Shown: piece by piece, positions 53,947 through 62,870 of the stretch
Numbering within the stretch: position 1 is the first letter of the stretch
Layout of the letters: every line of letters begins with the position of its first letter
Assembly (NCBI RefSeq): GCF_011759585.1
Contig: NZ_JAAOYV010000001.1
Location: 558,001 to 622,000, forward strand
Direction: 5' to 3'
Origin: Frigoribacterium endophyticum
GTDB lineage: Bacteria; Actinomycetota; Actinomycetes; Actinomycetales; Microbacteriaceae
DNA length: 64,000 nucleotides
Position numbers and translations under genes: made by a program
The notes under the pieces: model-generated
What the model was told of the DNA's origin: nothing
Database searches by the model: none
What the model saw: the letters and a program-made list of their open reading frames with translations, nothing else

Positions 53947-55083
53947 ATGGCCCACAGCATCGGAGTGATCGGCGGCGGCCAGCTCGCACGGATGATGGTG
54001 CCCCCGGCGGTGCACCTCGGGTTCGACCTGCGGGTGCTCGCCGAGGCGGAGGGCACCTCGGCAGGGCTCGCGGCGACGGCCGTCGGCGACCACCACGACG
54101 CCCGCGCCGTCCTCGACTTCGCCCGTGACGTCGACGTCGTCACGTTCGACCACGAGCACGTCCCGCAGGAGGTGCTCCGGGCGCTGGTCGAGGCCGGCGT
54201 GGCCGTGCACCCCTCGCCGGGCGCCCTGGCCGTCGCCCAGGACAAGATCGTCATGCGGGAGCGCCTGACCGCGCTCGGGCTCCCCGTCCCGGAGTGGTCC
54301 GCGGTGCGCGACTCGGCCGACCTGGGCGCGTTCCTCGAGGGCCACGGCGGGCGGGCGGTCGTGAAGACCCCGCGCGGCGGCTACGACGGCAAGGGCGTCC
54401 GGGTGGTCCGGGCCGCCGACGAGGCCGACGACTGGTTCGCCGTCGTGGCCGAGCACGGCCCCGACGCCGTGCTGCTCGTGGAGGAGCTCGTCGAGTTCCG
54501 CCGCGAGCTCTCGCAGCTGGTCGCTCGCCGCCCGAGCGGCGAGATCGCGGCGTGGCCCCTCGTCGAGACCATGCAGCGCGACGGGGTGTGCGCCGAGGTG
54601 ACCGCTCCTGCTCCCGGCGCCTCGGAGGCCCTCGTCCGCGAGGCCGAGGCGATCGCCCGGTCGGTCGCCGAGCAGCTCGAGGTGACCGGCGTGCTCGCCG
54701 TGGAGCTCTTCGAGACCGCGGACGGCCGCCTGCTGATCAACGAGCTGGCCATGCGGCCGCACAACACCGGCCACTGGACGATCGACGGCGCCGTCACGAG
54801 CCAGTTCGAGCAGCACCTGCGGGCCGTGCTCGACCTCCCCCTGGGCGAGACGAGCGCGCACCGCCCCTGGAGCGTCATGGTCAACGTGCTCGGCGGGCCG
54901 TCCGAGGGCACGATGGGCGACCGGCTCGCCGCCCTCATGGCCGCTCAGCCGGGCGCCAAGGTGCACGACTACGGCAAGGACCCCCGCCCCGGCCGCAAGG
55001 TCGGGCACGTCACGACGACGGGCGCCGACCTCGACGAGGTCACCGCCCGGGCGCGCGCCGCTGTCCGTTTCTTCGAGGGCTGA
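53947..55083 (+). CDS. purK: 5-(carboxyamino)imidazole ribonucleotide synthase
   Basis: ATP-grasp enzyme carboxylating AIR to N5-CAIR in purine synthesis. The 378-residue product has [30 protein letters not shown], the ATP-grasp region [34 protein letters not shown], and [17 protein letters not shown] near the C-terminal third. The ATG at 53947 follows GAGGAGACGAG. It is followed after 17 bases by purE. In most actinobacteria purK and purE are adjacent and near an LCP gene, as here. Confidence 0.96.
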   Translation: MAHSIGVIGGGQLARMMVPPAVHLGFDLRVLAEAEGTSAGLAATAVGDHHDARAVLDFARDVDVVTFDHEHVPQEVLRALVEAGVAVHPSPGALAVAQDKIVMRERLTALGLPVPEWSAVRDSADLGAFLEGHGGRAVVKTPRGGYDGKGVRVVRAADEADDWFAVVAEHGPDAVLLVEELVEFRRELSQLVARRPSGEIAAWPLVETMQRDGVCAEVTAPAPGASEALVREAEAIARSVAEQLEVTGVLAVELFETADGRLLINELAMRPHNTGHWTIDGAVTSQFEQHLRAVLDLPLGETSAHRPWSVMVNVLGGPSEGTMGDRLAALMAAQPGAKVHDYGKDPRPGRKVGHVTTTGADLDEVTARARAAVRFFEG

Positions 55084-55087
55084 CGGC

Positions 55088-55093
55088 TATCCT
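55088..55093 (+). promoter_or_regulatory. -10 box for leaderless purE
   Basis: TATCCT ends 7 bases before GTG 55101, in the 17-bp gap between purK and purE. It would give purE its own promoter. Confidence 0.5.
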
Positions 55094-55100
55094 CTCCTTC

Positions 55101-55649
55101 GTGCCCGACCCGACCGCTCCCGCCCCGACTCCCGCGACGAGGCCGAACGACCCCCTCGTGAGTCCGCTCGTGTCGATCGTCATGGGGTCCGACAGCGACT
55201 GGCCGACCCTGCGCGCCGCCTCCGACGTCCTCGTGGAGCTCGGCATCGCGCACGAGGTCGAGGTCGTGTCGGCCCACCGCACGCCCGACAAGATGGTCGC
55301 CTTCGGCAAGGGGGCGGCCGGGCGGGGCGTCCGCGTGGTGATCGCCGGAGCGGGCGGCGCCGCACACCTGCCCGGCATGATCGCCTCGCTCACCACGCTC
55401 CCCGTCGTCGGCGTGCCGGTGGCGCTGGCCACGCTCGACGGGCTCGACTCCCTCCTCTCGATCGTGCAGATGCCCGCGGGCATCCCGGTCGCCACCGTCT
55501 CCATCGGGGGCGCGGCCAACGCCGGCCTGCTCGCCGCCCGCATCCTCGGCACCGCCGACCCCGTTGTCTCGGCCCGCCTGGCCGAGCACGCGGCCGGCCT
55601 GGGCGAGCTGGTCGAGCAGAAGAACGCCGCTCTGCGTCGGTCGCTGTGA
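55101..55649 (+). CDS. purE: N5-CAIR mutase (purE)
   Basis: Rearranges N5-CAIR to CAIR in purine synthesis. The 182-residue product has a ~20-residue Pro/Ala-rich N-terminus before the core. The core has [24 protein letters not shown] (catalytic His), [16 protein letters not shown] (CO2 and ligand site) and [26 protein letters not shown]. The GTG at 55101 is favoured by a leaderless -10 box; a later GTG at 55158 would start nearer the core. It overlaps the LCP gene by 4 bases, so purE and LCP are coupled. Confidence 0.94.
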   Translation: MPDPTAPAPTPATRPNDPLVSPLVSIVMGSDSDWPTLRAASDVLVELGIAHEVEVVSAHRTPDKMVAFGKGAAGRGVRVVIAGAGGAAHLPGMIASLTTLPVVGVPVALATLDGLDSLLSIVQMPAGIPVATVSIGGAANAGLLAARILGTADPVVSARLAEHAAGLGELVEQKNAALRRSL

Positions 55650-56992
55650 GCGCCGCGCTCCCCGTCCGCCACCCCGACCTCGGGTCGCCGTCGTTCATGA
55701 CGAGGCGCGCCTGGGCGCTCGTCGTGCTCAACGTGCTGGTGCCGGGGTCGGCCCAGGTCCTGGCGGGCAGCCGACGCCTGGGCCGGTGGGGGCTCGCCTC
55801 GACCCTGGTCTTCTGGGCCGCGGCCGTCGTCACGGTCGTCCTGGCCCTGGTCTGGCGCACACCGCTCTTCGAGGTCGCGACCAACGTCGTGGCCCTCACC
55901 GTCGTCCAGGTGTTCCTGATCTACTACGCGGCGCTGTGGCTGGTGCTGACGATCGACACGCTCCGCCTCCTCCGCATCGTGCGGACGGTGCCCACGGCCC
56001 GGGGGTTCCTGGCGGGCGTGATGGTGCTCCTGCTGGCGGGCACGGTGGGCCCCGCGGCCTACGGCGCGTACCTGACCGGGGTGCAGCACGGCCTGCTCGA
56101 CTCGCTCTTCACCTCCCGGCAGGCGGCGGCCGACCCGATCGACGGCCGGTACAACATCCTGCTGCTCGGCGGCGACGCGGGCGCCGACCGCACGGGCCTC
56201 CGCCCCGACAGCATCTCGGTCGCGAGCATCGACGCCGAGACCGGTGCCACGACCATCGTCGGGATTCCGCGCAACCTCTACAACGCGCCGTTCTCCGAGG
56301 GGTCCCCGCTCTGGGGCGAGTTCCCCGACGGCTACTCCTGCGGCGACGACTGCCTCGTGAGCTACCTGTACACCTACGGCGAGGAGCACCCGGAGCTCTA
56401 CCCCGACGCGGAGCAGCGGGGGAGCAACCCGGGCATCGAGGCCATGCGCGACGCCGTGCAGGGCGTCACCGGGCTCACCCTCCAGTACTACGTCCTCATC
56501 GACATGCAGGGCTTCGTCCAGCTGATCGACGCACTCGGCGGCATCACGATCGACAACACCGAGGGGCGCCTCCCGATCAACGGCGGCGTCGACGCCGCGG
56601 GCCAGCCGATCAACGTCGACGGCTGGATCGAGCCGGGCGAGCAGGTGATGGACGGCTACCACGCCCTCTGGTACGCCCGGGCCCGGCACGGCTCCGACGA
56701 CTACCACCGCATGGCCCGCCAGCGGGAGGTGCAGCAGGCGCTGCTGTCGCAGTTCCAGCCCGCCACGGTGCTGTCGAAGTTCCAGTCGGTCGCGGCCGCG
56801 GGCGCGCAGACCGTCGACACCGACATCCCCCAGGGGGCGCTCGGCGCCTTCGTCGAGCTCGCGCTCGAGGCCAAGTCGCAGCCGATCACCGACCTCGAGA
56901 TCGTCCCGCCGACGTACTCGAACGTCTACCCCGACTTCGACGTGATCCACGCCGCCGTCGCGGCCGCGACGACCTCGACGCCGGCCGGCTGA
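55646..56992 (+). CDS. LytR-CpsA-Psr (LCP) family glycopolymer ligase
   Basis: Attaches anionic or neutral glycopolymers from lipid carriers to peptidoglycan at the outer face of the membrane. The 448-residue product has an N-terminal membrane region of about four helices (residues ~20-140) rather than the usual single one. The extracellular LCP domain has [28 protein letters not shown] (Arg/Asp pyrophosphate site), [20 protein letters not shown] and [27 protein letters not shown]. It is followed by a terminator and by glycan synthesis genes, so it may ligate the rhamnose-containing polymer (inference). Confidence 0.93.
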   Translation: MSAALPVRHPDLGSPSFMTRRAWALVVLNVLVPGSAQVLAGSRRLGRWGLASTLVFWAAAVVTVVLALVWRTPLFEVATNVVALTVVQVFLIYYAALWLVLTIDTLRLLRIVRTVPTARGFLAGVMVLLLAGTVGPAAYGAYLTGVQHGLLDSLFTSRQAAADPIDGRYNILLLGGDAGADRTGLRPDSISVASIDAETGATTIVGIPRNLYNAPFSEGSPLWGEFPDGYSCGDDCLVSYLYTYGEEHPELYPDAEQRGSNPGIEAMRDAVQGVTGLTLQYYVLIDMQGFVQLIDALGGITIDNTEGRLPINGGVDAAGQPINVDGWIEPGEQVMDGYHALWYARARHGSDDYHRMARQREVQQALLSQFQPATVLSKFQSVAAAGAQTVDTDIPQGALGAFVELALEAKSQPITDLEIVPPTYSNVYPDFDVIHAAVAAATTSTPAG

Positions 56993-57008
56993 CGAGGCAC
57001 GTCACGAC

Positions 57009-57054
57009 CACCGGCTCCGCCCCCGCTCGGACGGCGGGCGGGCGGAGGCCGGTG
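57009..57054. terminator. Terminator between LCP and glycosyltransferase genes
   Basis: Arms CACCGGCTCCGCCC (57009-57022) and GGGCGGAGGCCGGTG (57040-57054), complementary except for one bulged G. It lies in the 70-bp gap between convergent stops. Confidence 0.65.
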
Positions 57055-57062
57055 CATCGGCG

Positions 57063-58202
57063 CTACAGGTCGGCGTGCAGCTGCCAGACCTTGTCGGCCG
57101 AGTCCCGCCAGCTGAAGGCGCGAGCGCGGTCGAGCCCGGCGATGCCGAGCCGGGAGGAGAGCTCGAGGTCGGTGACGACCTGGAAGATCGCCTGCGCGAG
57201 CCGGGCCGGGTAGCCCTCGGCGTCGGCGCGGGGCACCACGACGGCCGCTTCGTCCGCCACCTCGACGAGGGCCGGGGCGTCGGAGACGATCGTGGGCGTG
57301 CCGAGGCTGAGCGCTTCGACGACGGGGAGGCCGAAGCCCTCCGCGAGGCTCGGGAACACGAAGACCGAGGCCCGCTGCAGCAGGACGGCCAGCTGGGCGT
57401 CGGAGACGAAGCCCAGGGTGCGGACACGGTCCGGCGCGAGCCCGGCCTCGGCGGCGATGTCGGCGACGCGGACGTCGCCCCAGCCGTCCGGGCCGACGAC
57501 GAGGAGGGGCAGGTCGGGCGCGTCGGGGTGGGCGAGCGACTCGATCAGGGGGCGGAGGCCCTTCCGCGGCTCCAGCGTCCCGACGCTCAGCACGTAGCGC
57601 TCGGGGAGGTCGAGCGCGTCGGCCAGGGCGTCCGCGTCGGCGGGCACCCTCAGGTCGTCGCTCACCGCGCCTCCGACGACCCGGATCCGGTCGCCGAAGG
57701 GGAAGAGCTCGGCCAGGTCGGCCGCGACGGCGTGCGTGGGGACGACGACGGCGTCGGCGTACCGGAAGGCGCGCTTGATCATGGCCCGGTGCCAGCGCAC
57801 CCCGCGGGGGGTCAGCGTCTCGGGGTGGGTCCACGGGACGGTGTCGTGGAGGGTGACGACCGTCTGGTCTCCGGGGGAGAGGTCGCGGTCGTGACGACCG
57901 AGGGGAGCCAGGAGGCTGGTGGCGTGGACCATGCCCCGGCCGGGGAGGCCGAGGACGCCGGCCTGCCAGGCGAGCGAGAGCTCGCGGCGCCCGAGCGGCG
58001 ACTTCGTGAGGCGGGCGAGCCCGGGGACGAGGTCGGTGAGCCTGTCGTAGTCGTCCTGCGGATGGGCCGCGACGACGCCCTCGACCTCGCACCCGCGGGG
58101 CGCGGTCGCGACGAGGGCCCGGGTGAGCTCGCTCGTGTAGCGACCGATGCCGCCGGGGACGGGGGCGAGGATCTGGTCGACGACGACCCGCAGCGTGGTC
58201 AT
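57063..58202 (-). CDS. Glycosyltransferase family 4 (GT-B)
   Basis: A 379-residue retaining-type glycosyltransferase. The N-terminal half starts RVVVDQILAPVPGGIGRYTSELTRAL, the glycine-rich acceptor loop of WbaZ/WsaF-like enzymes. The donor half has YVLSVGTLEPRKGL, LVVGPDGWGD and the E-x7-E motif EGFGLPVVEALSLG. It is the last gene of the minus-strand rfbB-rfbD-GT set, overlapping the rfbD stop by 4 bases. It is likely to transfer rhamnose or another sugar in the surface polysaccharide pathway; the sugar is inference. Confidence 0.9.
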   Translation of the reverse strand: MTTLRVVVDQILAPVPGGIGRYTSELTRALVATAPRGCEVEGVVAAHPQDDYDRLTDLVPGLARLTKSPLGRRELSLAWQAGVLGLPGRGMVHATSLLAPLGRHDRDLSPGDQTVVTLHDTVPWTHPETLTPRGVRWHRAMIKRAFRYADAVVVPTHAVAADLAELFPFGDRIRVVGGAVSDDLRVPADADALADALDLPERYVLSVGTLEPRKGLRPLIESLAHPDAPDLPLLVVGPDGWGDVRVADIAAEAGLAPDRVRTLGFVSDAQLAVLLQRASVFVFPSLAEGFGLPVVEALSLGTPTIVSDAPALVEVADEAAVVVPRADAEGYPARLAQAIFQVVTDLELSSRLGIAGLDRARAFSWRDSADKVWQLHADL

Positions 58203-59080
58203 CGTCCTCCCACCGGGTCGGCGAGCACGCCGGTGGCGGTCGCCTCGGCCAGGGCCTCGCGCCAGTCGCGCATCGGCTCGAGCCCGGCTCGGCGCCACGC
58301 GTTGTGGCCGAGCACGCTGTAGGCGGGCCGGGGAGCGGGGCGCACGAAGCTCGAGCTGTCGGTCGCGAGCACGCGCTCCGGGTCGAGCCCCGCGAGCCGC
58401 AGGGTCTCCTGCGCGAACTCGAACCAGCTCGCCTGCCCCGAGGCCGTGCCGTGGTAGACGCCGGCGGGGGCGTCGGCGTCGACGAGGGCGACGATCCGGT
58501 GCGCGAGGTCGAGGGTCCAGGTGGGCTGCCCGACCTGGTCGGCGACGACCGAGAAGGTGTCGCGCGTGGCCGCGAGGCCGAGCATCGTGCGCGGGAAGTT
58601 CGCTCCGTGCCGGCCGTACAGCCACGCCGTGCGCACGACGTAGGTGCCGCGCGGGTTGGCTGCCAGGGCGGCCCGCTCGCCGACGGCCTTGGTGCGGCCG
58701 TACGCGTTGAGGGGGGCGTAGGGGGCGTCCTCGGCGTACGGCGCGACGGCGTCGCCGGCGAAGACGTAGTCGGTCGACACCGTGACCAGCTTCGCGCCGG
58801 AGGCGGCGGTCGCCTCGCCGAGGAGGCCGACGGCCGTCCCGTTCACCGCCAGCGCCGCCTCCTCGTCGGTCTCCGCCGCGTCGACGGCGGTCCAGGCCGC
58901 GGCGTTGACCACGACGTCGTGGCCCTCCACGGCGGCGAACACGGCGTCGCGGTCGGTGACGTCGAGCTCGGAGCGACCGAGGAGGGTGACGTCGCGGCCG
59001 AAGAGGGCCTCGACCAGGTCGGAGCCCAGCATGCCGCGGGCGCCGGTGACGAGGTACTTGGCGTGCTGGGGCGTCGTCAT
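58199..59080 (-). CDS. rfbD: dTDP-4-dehydrorhamnose reductase
   Basis: Final step of dTDP-L-rhamnose synthesis, using NAD(P)H. The 293-residue SDR-type product has the Rossmann motif VTGARGMLGSDLVEAL, VNAAAWTAVDAAE, VSTDYVFAGDAVAPYAEDA and the YGRTK catalytic motif, with the usual length. It overlaps rfbB by 1 base and the glycosyltransferase by 4. rfbC and rfbA are on the other strand of the same divergent unit. Confidence 0.95.
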   Translation of the reverse strand: MTTPQHAKYLVTGARGMLGSDLVEALFGRDVTLLGRSELDVTDRDAVFAAVEGHDVVVNAAAWTAVDAAETDEEAALAVNGTAVGLLGEATAASGAKLVTVSTDYVFAGDAVAPYAEDAPYAPLNAYGRTKAVGERAALAANPRGTYVVRTAWLYGRHGANFPRTMLGLAATRDTFSVVADQVGQPTWTLDLAHRIVALVDADAPAGVYHGTASGQASWFEFAQETLRLAGLDPERVLATDSSSFVRPAPRPAYSVLGHNAWRRAGLEPMRDWREALAEATATGVLADPVGGR

Positions 59081-60063
59081 CAGAGGGCCGCGCGCTCCTT
59101 CAGGGGCTCCCACCACTGGCGGTTGTCGCGGTACCACTGCACGACGTCGGCGAGGCCCTGGGCGAACGGCACCTGCGGCTCGTAGCCGAGCTCGGCACGG
59201 ATCTTGGAGATGTCGACCGAGTAGCGGAGGTCGTGGCCGAGGCGGTCCTGGACGCGGTCGACGTACGACCAGTCCTTGCCGGTGGCCTCGAGCAGCATCT
59301 CGGTGAGCTCCTTGTTCGTGAGCTCCGTCCCGCCGCCGATGTTGTAGATCTCGCCCGGGCGACCGTCGACCAGGACCATCGCGATGCCGCGGGTGTGGTC
59401 GTCGACGTGCAGCCAGTCGCGGATGTTGTTGCCCTCGCCGTACAGGGGCACGTGACGGTCGTCGATGAGGTTCGTGACGAAGAGCGGGATGACCTTCTCG
59501 GGGAAGTGGTACGGGCCGTAGTTGTTGCTGCAGCGCGTGATCGAGACGTTCAGGCCGTGGGTTCGGTGGTAGCTGCGCGCGAGCAGGTCGCTGCCGGCCT
59601 TCGACGCCGAGTACGGCGAGTTGGGCTCGAGGGGGCGGTCCTCCGCCCACGAGCCCTCGGCGATGGAGCCGTAGACCTCGTCGGTCGAGACGTGGACGAA
59701 GCGCGCGAGATCGTTGCGGAGCGCCGCGTCGAGCAGCTGCTGCGTGCCGAGGACGTTGGTCTCGACGAAGATCGAGGCGTCGCGGACGGACCGGTCGACG
59801 TGCGACTCGGCCGCGAAGTGGACGACGGCGTCGACCTCGGGGAAGAGCGTGTCGAGGAGCGCGCCGTCGCGGATGTCGCCCTGCACGAACCGGTAGCGGG
59901 GGGAGTCGGCCACGCTGGCGAGGTTCTCGAGGTTGCCCGAGTAGGTGAGGGCGTCGAGCACGACGACCTCGGCGCCCTCGAGGCCCGGGTACGCGTCCTC
60001 CAGGGTGCGACGCACGAAATTCGATCCGATGAAGCCGGCGCCGCCGGTGACTAGGATTTTCAC
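59080..60063 (-). CDS. rfbB: dTDP-glucose 4,6-dehydratase
   Basis: Converts dTDP-glucose to dTDP-4-keto-6-deoxyglucose. The 327-residue extended SDR product has ILVTGGAGFIGSNFVRR at the start, VVHFAAESHVDRS, VSTDEVYG (catalytic Thr-Asp-Glu), YSASKAGSD (Tyr/Lys) and RCSNNYGPYHFPEK. It starts at a leaderless GTG at 60063 and heads the minus-strand operon. It is divergent from rfbC with a 39-bp gap. Confidence 0.96.
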   Translation of the reverse strand: MKILVTGGAGFIGSNFVRRTLEDAYPGLEGAEVVVLDALTYSGNLENLASVADSPRYRFVQGDIRDGALLDTLFPEVDAVVHFAAESHVDRSVRDASIFVETNVLGTQQLLDAALRNDLARFVHVSTDEVYGSIAEGSWAEDRPLEPNSPYSASKAGSDLLARSYHRTHGLNVSITRCSNNYGPYHFPEKVIPLFVTNLIDDRHVPLYGEGNNIRDWLHVDDHTRGIAMVLVDGRPGEIYNIGGGTELTNKELTEMLLEATGKDWSYVDRVQDRLGHDLRYSVDISKIRAELGYEPQVPFAQGLADVVQWYRDNRQWWEPLKERAAL

Positions 60064-60069
60064 GGTCCC

Positions 60070-60075
60070 AGCCTA
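60070..60075 (-). promoter_or_regulatory. -10 box for leaderless rfbB
   Basis: TAGGCT on the minus strand ends 6 bases before the GTG at 60063. It is 15 bases from the rfbC -10 box on the other strand. Confidence 0.6.
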
Positions 60076-60090
60076 CAAGGCGTCCGTTGC

Positions 60091-60096
60091 TAGACT
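60091..60096 (+). promoter_or_regulatory. -10 box for leaderless rfbC
   Basis: TAGACT ends 6 bases before the GTG at 60103. The -35 regions of rfbB and rfbC must overlap each other's promoters. Confidence 0.6.
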
Positions 60097-60102
60097 CCCG
60101 AC

Positions 60103-60711
60103 GTGCAGATCCGTGAGTTGACCGTGCCCGGCGCCTGGGAGTTCGTCCCGACACAGCACGGCGACGACCGTGGCGTGTTCTTCGAGCAGTACCGCTTCGA
60201 CCGCGTGCAGGAGACCGTGGGGCACCCCCTCGCGCTCAAGCAGGTCAACACCTCGGTGTCGGCGCGCGGCGTCGCCCGCGGCGTGCACTACGCGCTCGTG
60301 CCGCCGAGCCAGGCGAAGTACGTCTCGGCCCCCAAGGGCGCGTTCATCGACTTCGTCATCGACATCCGGGTCGGGTCGCCGACCTTCGGCCAGTGGGACT
60401 CGGTGCTCATCGACGACGTCGACCGTCGTGCCGTCTACCTCTCCGAGGGGCTCGGGCACGCCATCGTCGCCCTCACCGAGGGCGCGACGGTCAACTACCT
60501 CGTCACCGAGACCTTCAACCCCGAGCGCGAGAAGGGCCTCAGCGTCCTCGACCCCGACATCGGGCTCACGTTCCCCACCGACATCGGCGAGATCCTCCTC
60601 TCGCCGAAGGACACCTCGGCCCCGACCCTGGCCGAGGCCGAGTCCCAGGGGCTCCTGCCGACGTGGCAGGAGTGCCAGGACCTCTACCAGCAGCTCCGAG
60701 CTGCGAACTAG
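60103..60711 (+). CDS. rfbC: dTDP-4-dehydrorhamnose 3,5-epimerase
   Basis: Epimerises dTDP-4-keto-6-deoxyglucose at C3 and C5. The 202-residue cupin-type product has FFEQYRFD, LKQVNTSVSARGVARGVHYALVPPSQAKYVSAPKGAFIDFVIDIRVGSPTFG. The catalytic His is in RGVHYA, and the YLSEGLGHAIVAL strand follows. The RGVHYA instead of RGLHYQ form is a modest departure from the family norm. It starts at a leaderless GTG and precedes rfbA by 6 bases. Confidence 0.94.
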   Translation: MQIRELTVPGAWEFVPTQHGDDRGVFFEQYRFDRVQETVGHPLALKQVNTSVSARGVARGVHYALVPPSQAKYVSAPKGAFIDFVIDIRVGSPTFGQWDSVLIDDVDRRAVYLSEGLGHAIVALTEGATVNYLVTETFNPEREKGLSVLDPDIGLTFPTDIGEILLSPKDTSAPTLAEAESQGLLPTWQECQDLYQQLRAAN

Positions 60712-60717
60712 GCAGGC

Positions 60718-61578
60718 ATGCGCGGAATCATCTTGGCCGGCGGGTCCGGCACACGTCTCTACCCCATCACCAAGGGCATCTCGAAGCAGCTGATGCCCAT
60801 CTACGACAAGCCGATGGTCTACTACCCCTTGTCGACGCTGCTCTCCGCGGGCATCCGCGAGATCCTCATCATCACGACGCCGGACGACGCGCCCCAGTTC
60901 CGGAGGCTGCTCGGCGACGGCTCCGACCTCGGCATCGAGCTGACCTACGCCGTCCAGCCGTCGCCGGACGGCCTGGCCCAGGCCTTCGTGATCGGTGAGG
61001 AGTTCATCGGCGACGAGAAGGTCGCGCTCGTGCTCGGCGACAACATCTTCCACGGGGTGGGCCTCGGCTCGAACCTCCGGGCGAACACCGACCCGGACGG
61101 CGGGGTCATCTTCGCCTACCACGTGGCCAACCCGCGGGCCTACGGCGTCGTCGACTTCGACGACACCTTCACCGCGCGCTCCATCGAGGAGAAGCCCGAG
61201 CACCCCAAGAGCAACTACGCGGTGCCGGGCCTCTACTTCTACGACAACTCCGTCGTCGAGGTGGCGAAGTCGATCGAGCCCAGCGCTCGGGGCGAGCTCG
61301 AGATCACCACCGTCAACGAGGCCTTCCTCACCGCCGGCAAGCTGCAGGTGCAGGTCCTCGACCGGGGCACGGCCTGGCTCGACACCGGCACCCACGAGTC
61401 GATGATGCAGGCCTCCGAGTACGTGCGCGTCATCGAGCAGCGTCAGGGCTTCAAGATCGGCTGCGTCGAGGAGATCGCGTGGCGTCGTGGCTGGATCGAC
61501 GACGACCAGCTCCGGGCACTCGCCGCCCCGCTCGTCAAGAGCGGCTACGGGGAGTACCTGCTGGGCCTGCTGGGCTAG
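60718..61578 (+). CDS. rfbA: Glucose-1-phosphate thymidylyltransferase
   Basis: First step of dTDP-rhamnose synthesis: glucose-1-phosphate plus dTTP to dTDP-glucose. The 286-residue product begins [31 protein letters not shown], the canonical nucleotide site. It also has [31 protein letters not shown] and the closing [17 protein letters not shown]. It completes the rfbB, D, C, A set in the window. Confidence 0.97.
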   Translation: MRGIILAGGSGTRLYPITKGISKQLMPIYDKPMVYYPLSTLLSAGIREILIITTPDDAPQFRRLLGDGSDLGIELTYAVQPSPDGLAQAFVIGEEFIGDEKVALVLGDNIFHGVGLGSNLRANTDPDGGVIFAYHVANPRAYGVVDFDDTFTARSIEEKPEHPKSNYAVPGLYFYDNSVVEVAKSIEPSARGELEITTVNEAFLTAGKLQVQVLDRGTAWLDTGTHESMMQASEYVRVIEQRQGFKIGCVEEIAWRRGWIDDDQLRALAAPLVKSGYGEYLLGLLG

Positions 61579-61648
61579 TCCTCCGTTCTGCCGACGCCCT
61601 CTCGGGGGGTGGTGGCGCCCCGGGGCTCCGTGGGAGGTTGGGACGATC

Positions 61649-62545
61649 ATGGATCGCTCTGCTGCCGACGCCGCTCCGCTCGGGCCCCGCTCCGGGCTCG
61701 ACCGGCGGAGGCTCCTCTCCTACGCCGCCGCCACCGCCGTCGCGGCGGGGACGGCCGTCTCGCTCGACGCCCACCGCGCCTCCGCCGTGTCGTCCCTCGG
61801 CGAGACCGGCGCCTCCGTCCAGAGCGTGGCCCAGGCCCTCGCCGCGGCCCAGACGACGGCGTGGGGCGGCCACTCCAACGGCAACATCCCCCCGGGGGCC
61901 CTGACGCCCGTCGTGGCCAGCGTGGCGGGGTCGGGCTACCTCCGCACCGACGCGGCTCGTCAGTACCTCGCCCTCAGCCTCGCCTTCTCGAACGCCATCG
62001 GGACCCCGCTCGCCATCACCGAGGGCTACCGGAGCTACGCGCGGCAGGTCGAGTACTGGAACCTCTACCAGGCGGGCAAGGGCAACCTCGCCGCGTACCC
62101 CGGCACGTCGAACCACGGCTGGGGCATCTCCTGCGACTTCGGGGCCGGGGTGGCCTCGTCCGGCTCCGCCGCCAAGCGCTGGATGGACGCCAACGCCCCC
62201 GCCTACGGGTGGAGCCCGACCGGCAACACCTTCAGCCGGCCCGAGCCCTGGCACTTCGACTACGTCGGCAACTACGTCGGCGACATCCCGCTCGACGTGG
62301 AGCGCGACCCCGACGTCGTCATCATCCGCACCACGCAGGGCCTCGACGAGCAGCAGGCCGGCTACACGGCCCTCGTCGGCCTGCACAGCCTGAGGCACCT
62401 GTCGAGCCTCGACATGATCAACAGCATGCGCGTGATCGGCACCCCGTACTACGAGCTCGACCGCGGGCGCTTCTACGACGTCATCAACTCCATGGGCATC
62501 CCGCGCTCCGCCCTCACCCCGGACGCCGACTACTTCCGTCGCTGA
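61649..62545 (+). CDS. Exported M15 family D-Ala-D-Ala carboxypeptidase with C-terminal repeat domain
   Basis: Zinc peptidase predicted to cut peptidoglycan peptides outside the cell. The 298-residue product has a twin-arginine signal: Arg19-21 in LDRRRLLSYAA, then a hydrophobic stretch and an AHRASA cleavage region near 45. The VanY/M15 core (about 90-215) has ITEGYRSYARQ, zinc His156 and Asp163 in SNHGWGISCDF, and WHFDY with His202. Residues ~222-298 form a separate domain that matches the small protein encoded next at 62583. The fold resembles phage-type M15 endolysins, but it stands in a polysaccharide locus. Confidence 0.9.
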   Translation: MDRSAADAAPLGPRSGLDRRRLLSYAAATAVAAGTAVSLDAHRASAVSSLGETGASVQSVAQALAAAQTTAWGGHSNGNIPPGALTPVVASVAGSGYLRTDAARQYLALSLAFSNAIGTPLAITEGYRSYARQVEYWNLYQAGKGNLAAYPGTSNHGWGISCDFGAGVASSGSAAKRWMDANAPAYGWSPTGNTFSRPEPWHFDYVGNYVGDIPLDVERDPDVVIIRTTQGLDEQQAGYTALVGLHSLRHLSSLDMINSMRVIGTPYYELDRGRFYDVINSMGIPRSALTPDADYFRR

Positions 62546-62582
62546 CGCGACGCCCCTCCCCGCTACAGGAACGGATCACCAC

Positions 62583-62813
62583 ATGCTCATCATCCGCTGC
62601 ACGGACACCCTCGCCGAGGTCGGCGGCGGCTACATCTGCATGGTCGGAGTGCGGTCGCTGCGGCACATGACCACGATGGACATGGTCTACGCCATGCAGT
62701 CCATCGGCGTGCAGTACAAGAACCTCAACGCCGCCGCGTTCTACAACGTGCTGAGCTCGCTCTCCATCCCGCGGTCCGCCCTCACCACGGGCGCCGACTA
62801 CTCCGGGCGCTGA
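62583..62813 (+). CDS. Small protein matching the C-terminal domain of the adjacent M15 peptidase
   Basis: A 76-residue protein with no signal peptide and no known family. It aligns end to end with residues 222-298 of the upstream peptidase. Shared blocks are IIR-T, SLRH, DM, IG, FY-V, IPRSALT and ADY--R, with roughly half the positions identical and few gaps. The start ATG follows AGGAACGGATCACCAC. Its TGA stop falls in the first unit of a 14-bp tandem repeat. The copy probably arose by duplication. Function unknown; a binding or cell-wall-targeting module is possible. Confidence 0.85.
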   Translation: MLIIRCTDTLAEVGGGYICMVGVRSLRHMTTMDMVYAMQSIGVQYKNLNAAAFYNVLSSLSIPRSALTTGADYSGR

Positions 62814-62862
62814 CGCTCGGGCGCTGACGCTCCGGCGCTGACGCTCCGGCGCTGACGCTCCG
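62807..62862. repeat. 14-bp tandem repeat, four units, ending in a hairpin
   Basis: Unit GCGCTGACGCTCCG at 62807 (one change), 62821, 62835 and 62849. The last copy's GCTGACGC (62851-62858) pairs perfectly with GCGTCAGC at 62863-62870 across a TCCG loop. The first unit contains the small gene's stop, and the hairpin contains the stop of the minus-strand glycosyltransferase. Confidence 0.9.
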
Positions 62863-62870
62863 GCGTCAGC
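62851..62870. terminator. Hairpin at the convergent gene ends
   Basis: 8-bp perfect stem GCTGACGC/GCGTCAGC with a 4-base loop. It is formed from the final tandem unit and the following inverted copy. No T-run is present. Confidence 0.5.

Noticed and set aside
51406-55008. 1200-codon minus-strand frame opposite ugd and purK
   Set aside because: Shadow frame with antisense composition; both plus-strand genes carry full family motifs.
61649-62813. Prophage lysis module
   Set aside because: M15 peptidases are common endolysins, but there is a Tat signal and no holin, capsid, tail or integrase gene nearby.
62807-62870. CRISPR-like array
   Set aside because: The 14-bp units are contiguous with no spacers, and no cas genes are present.
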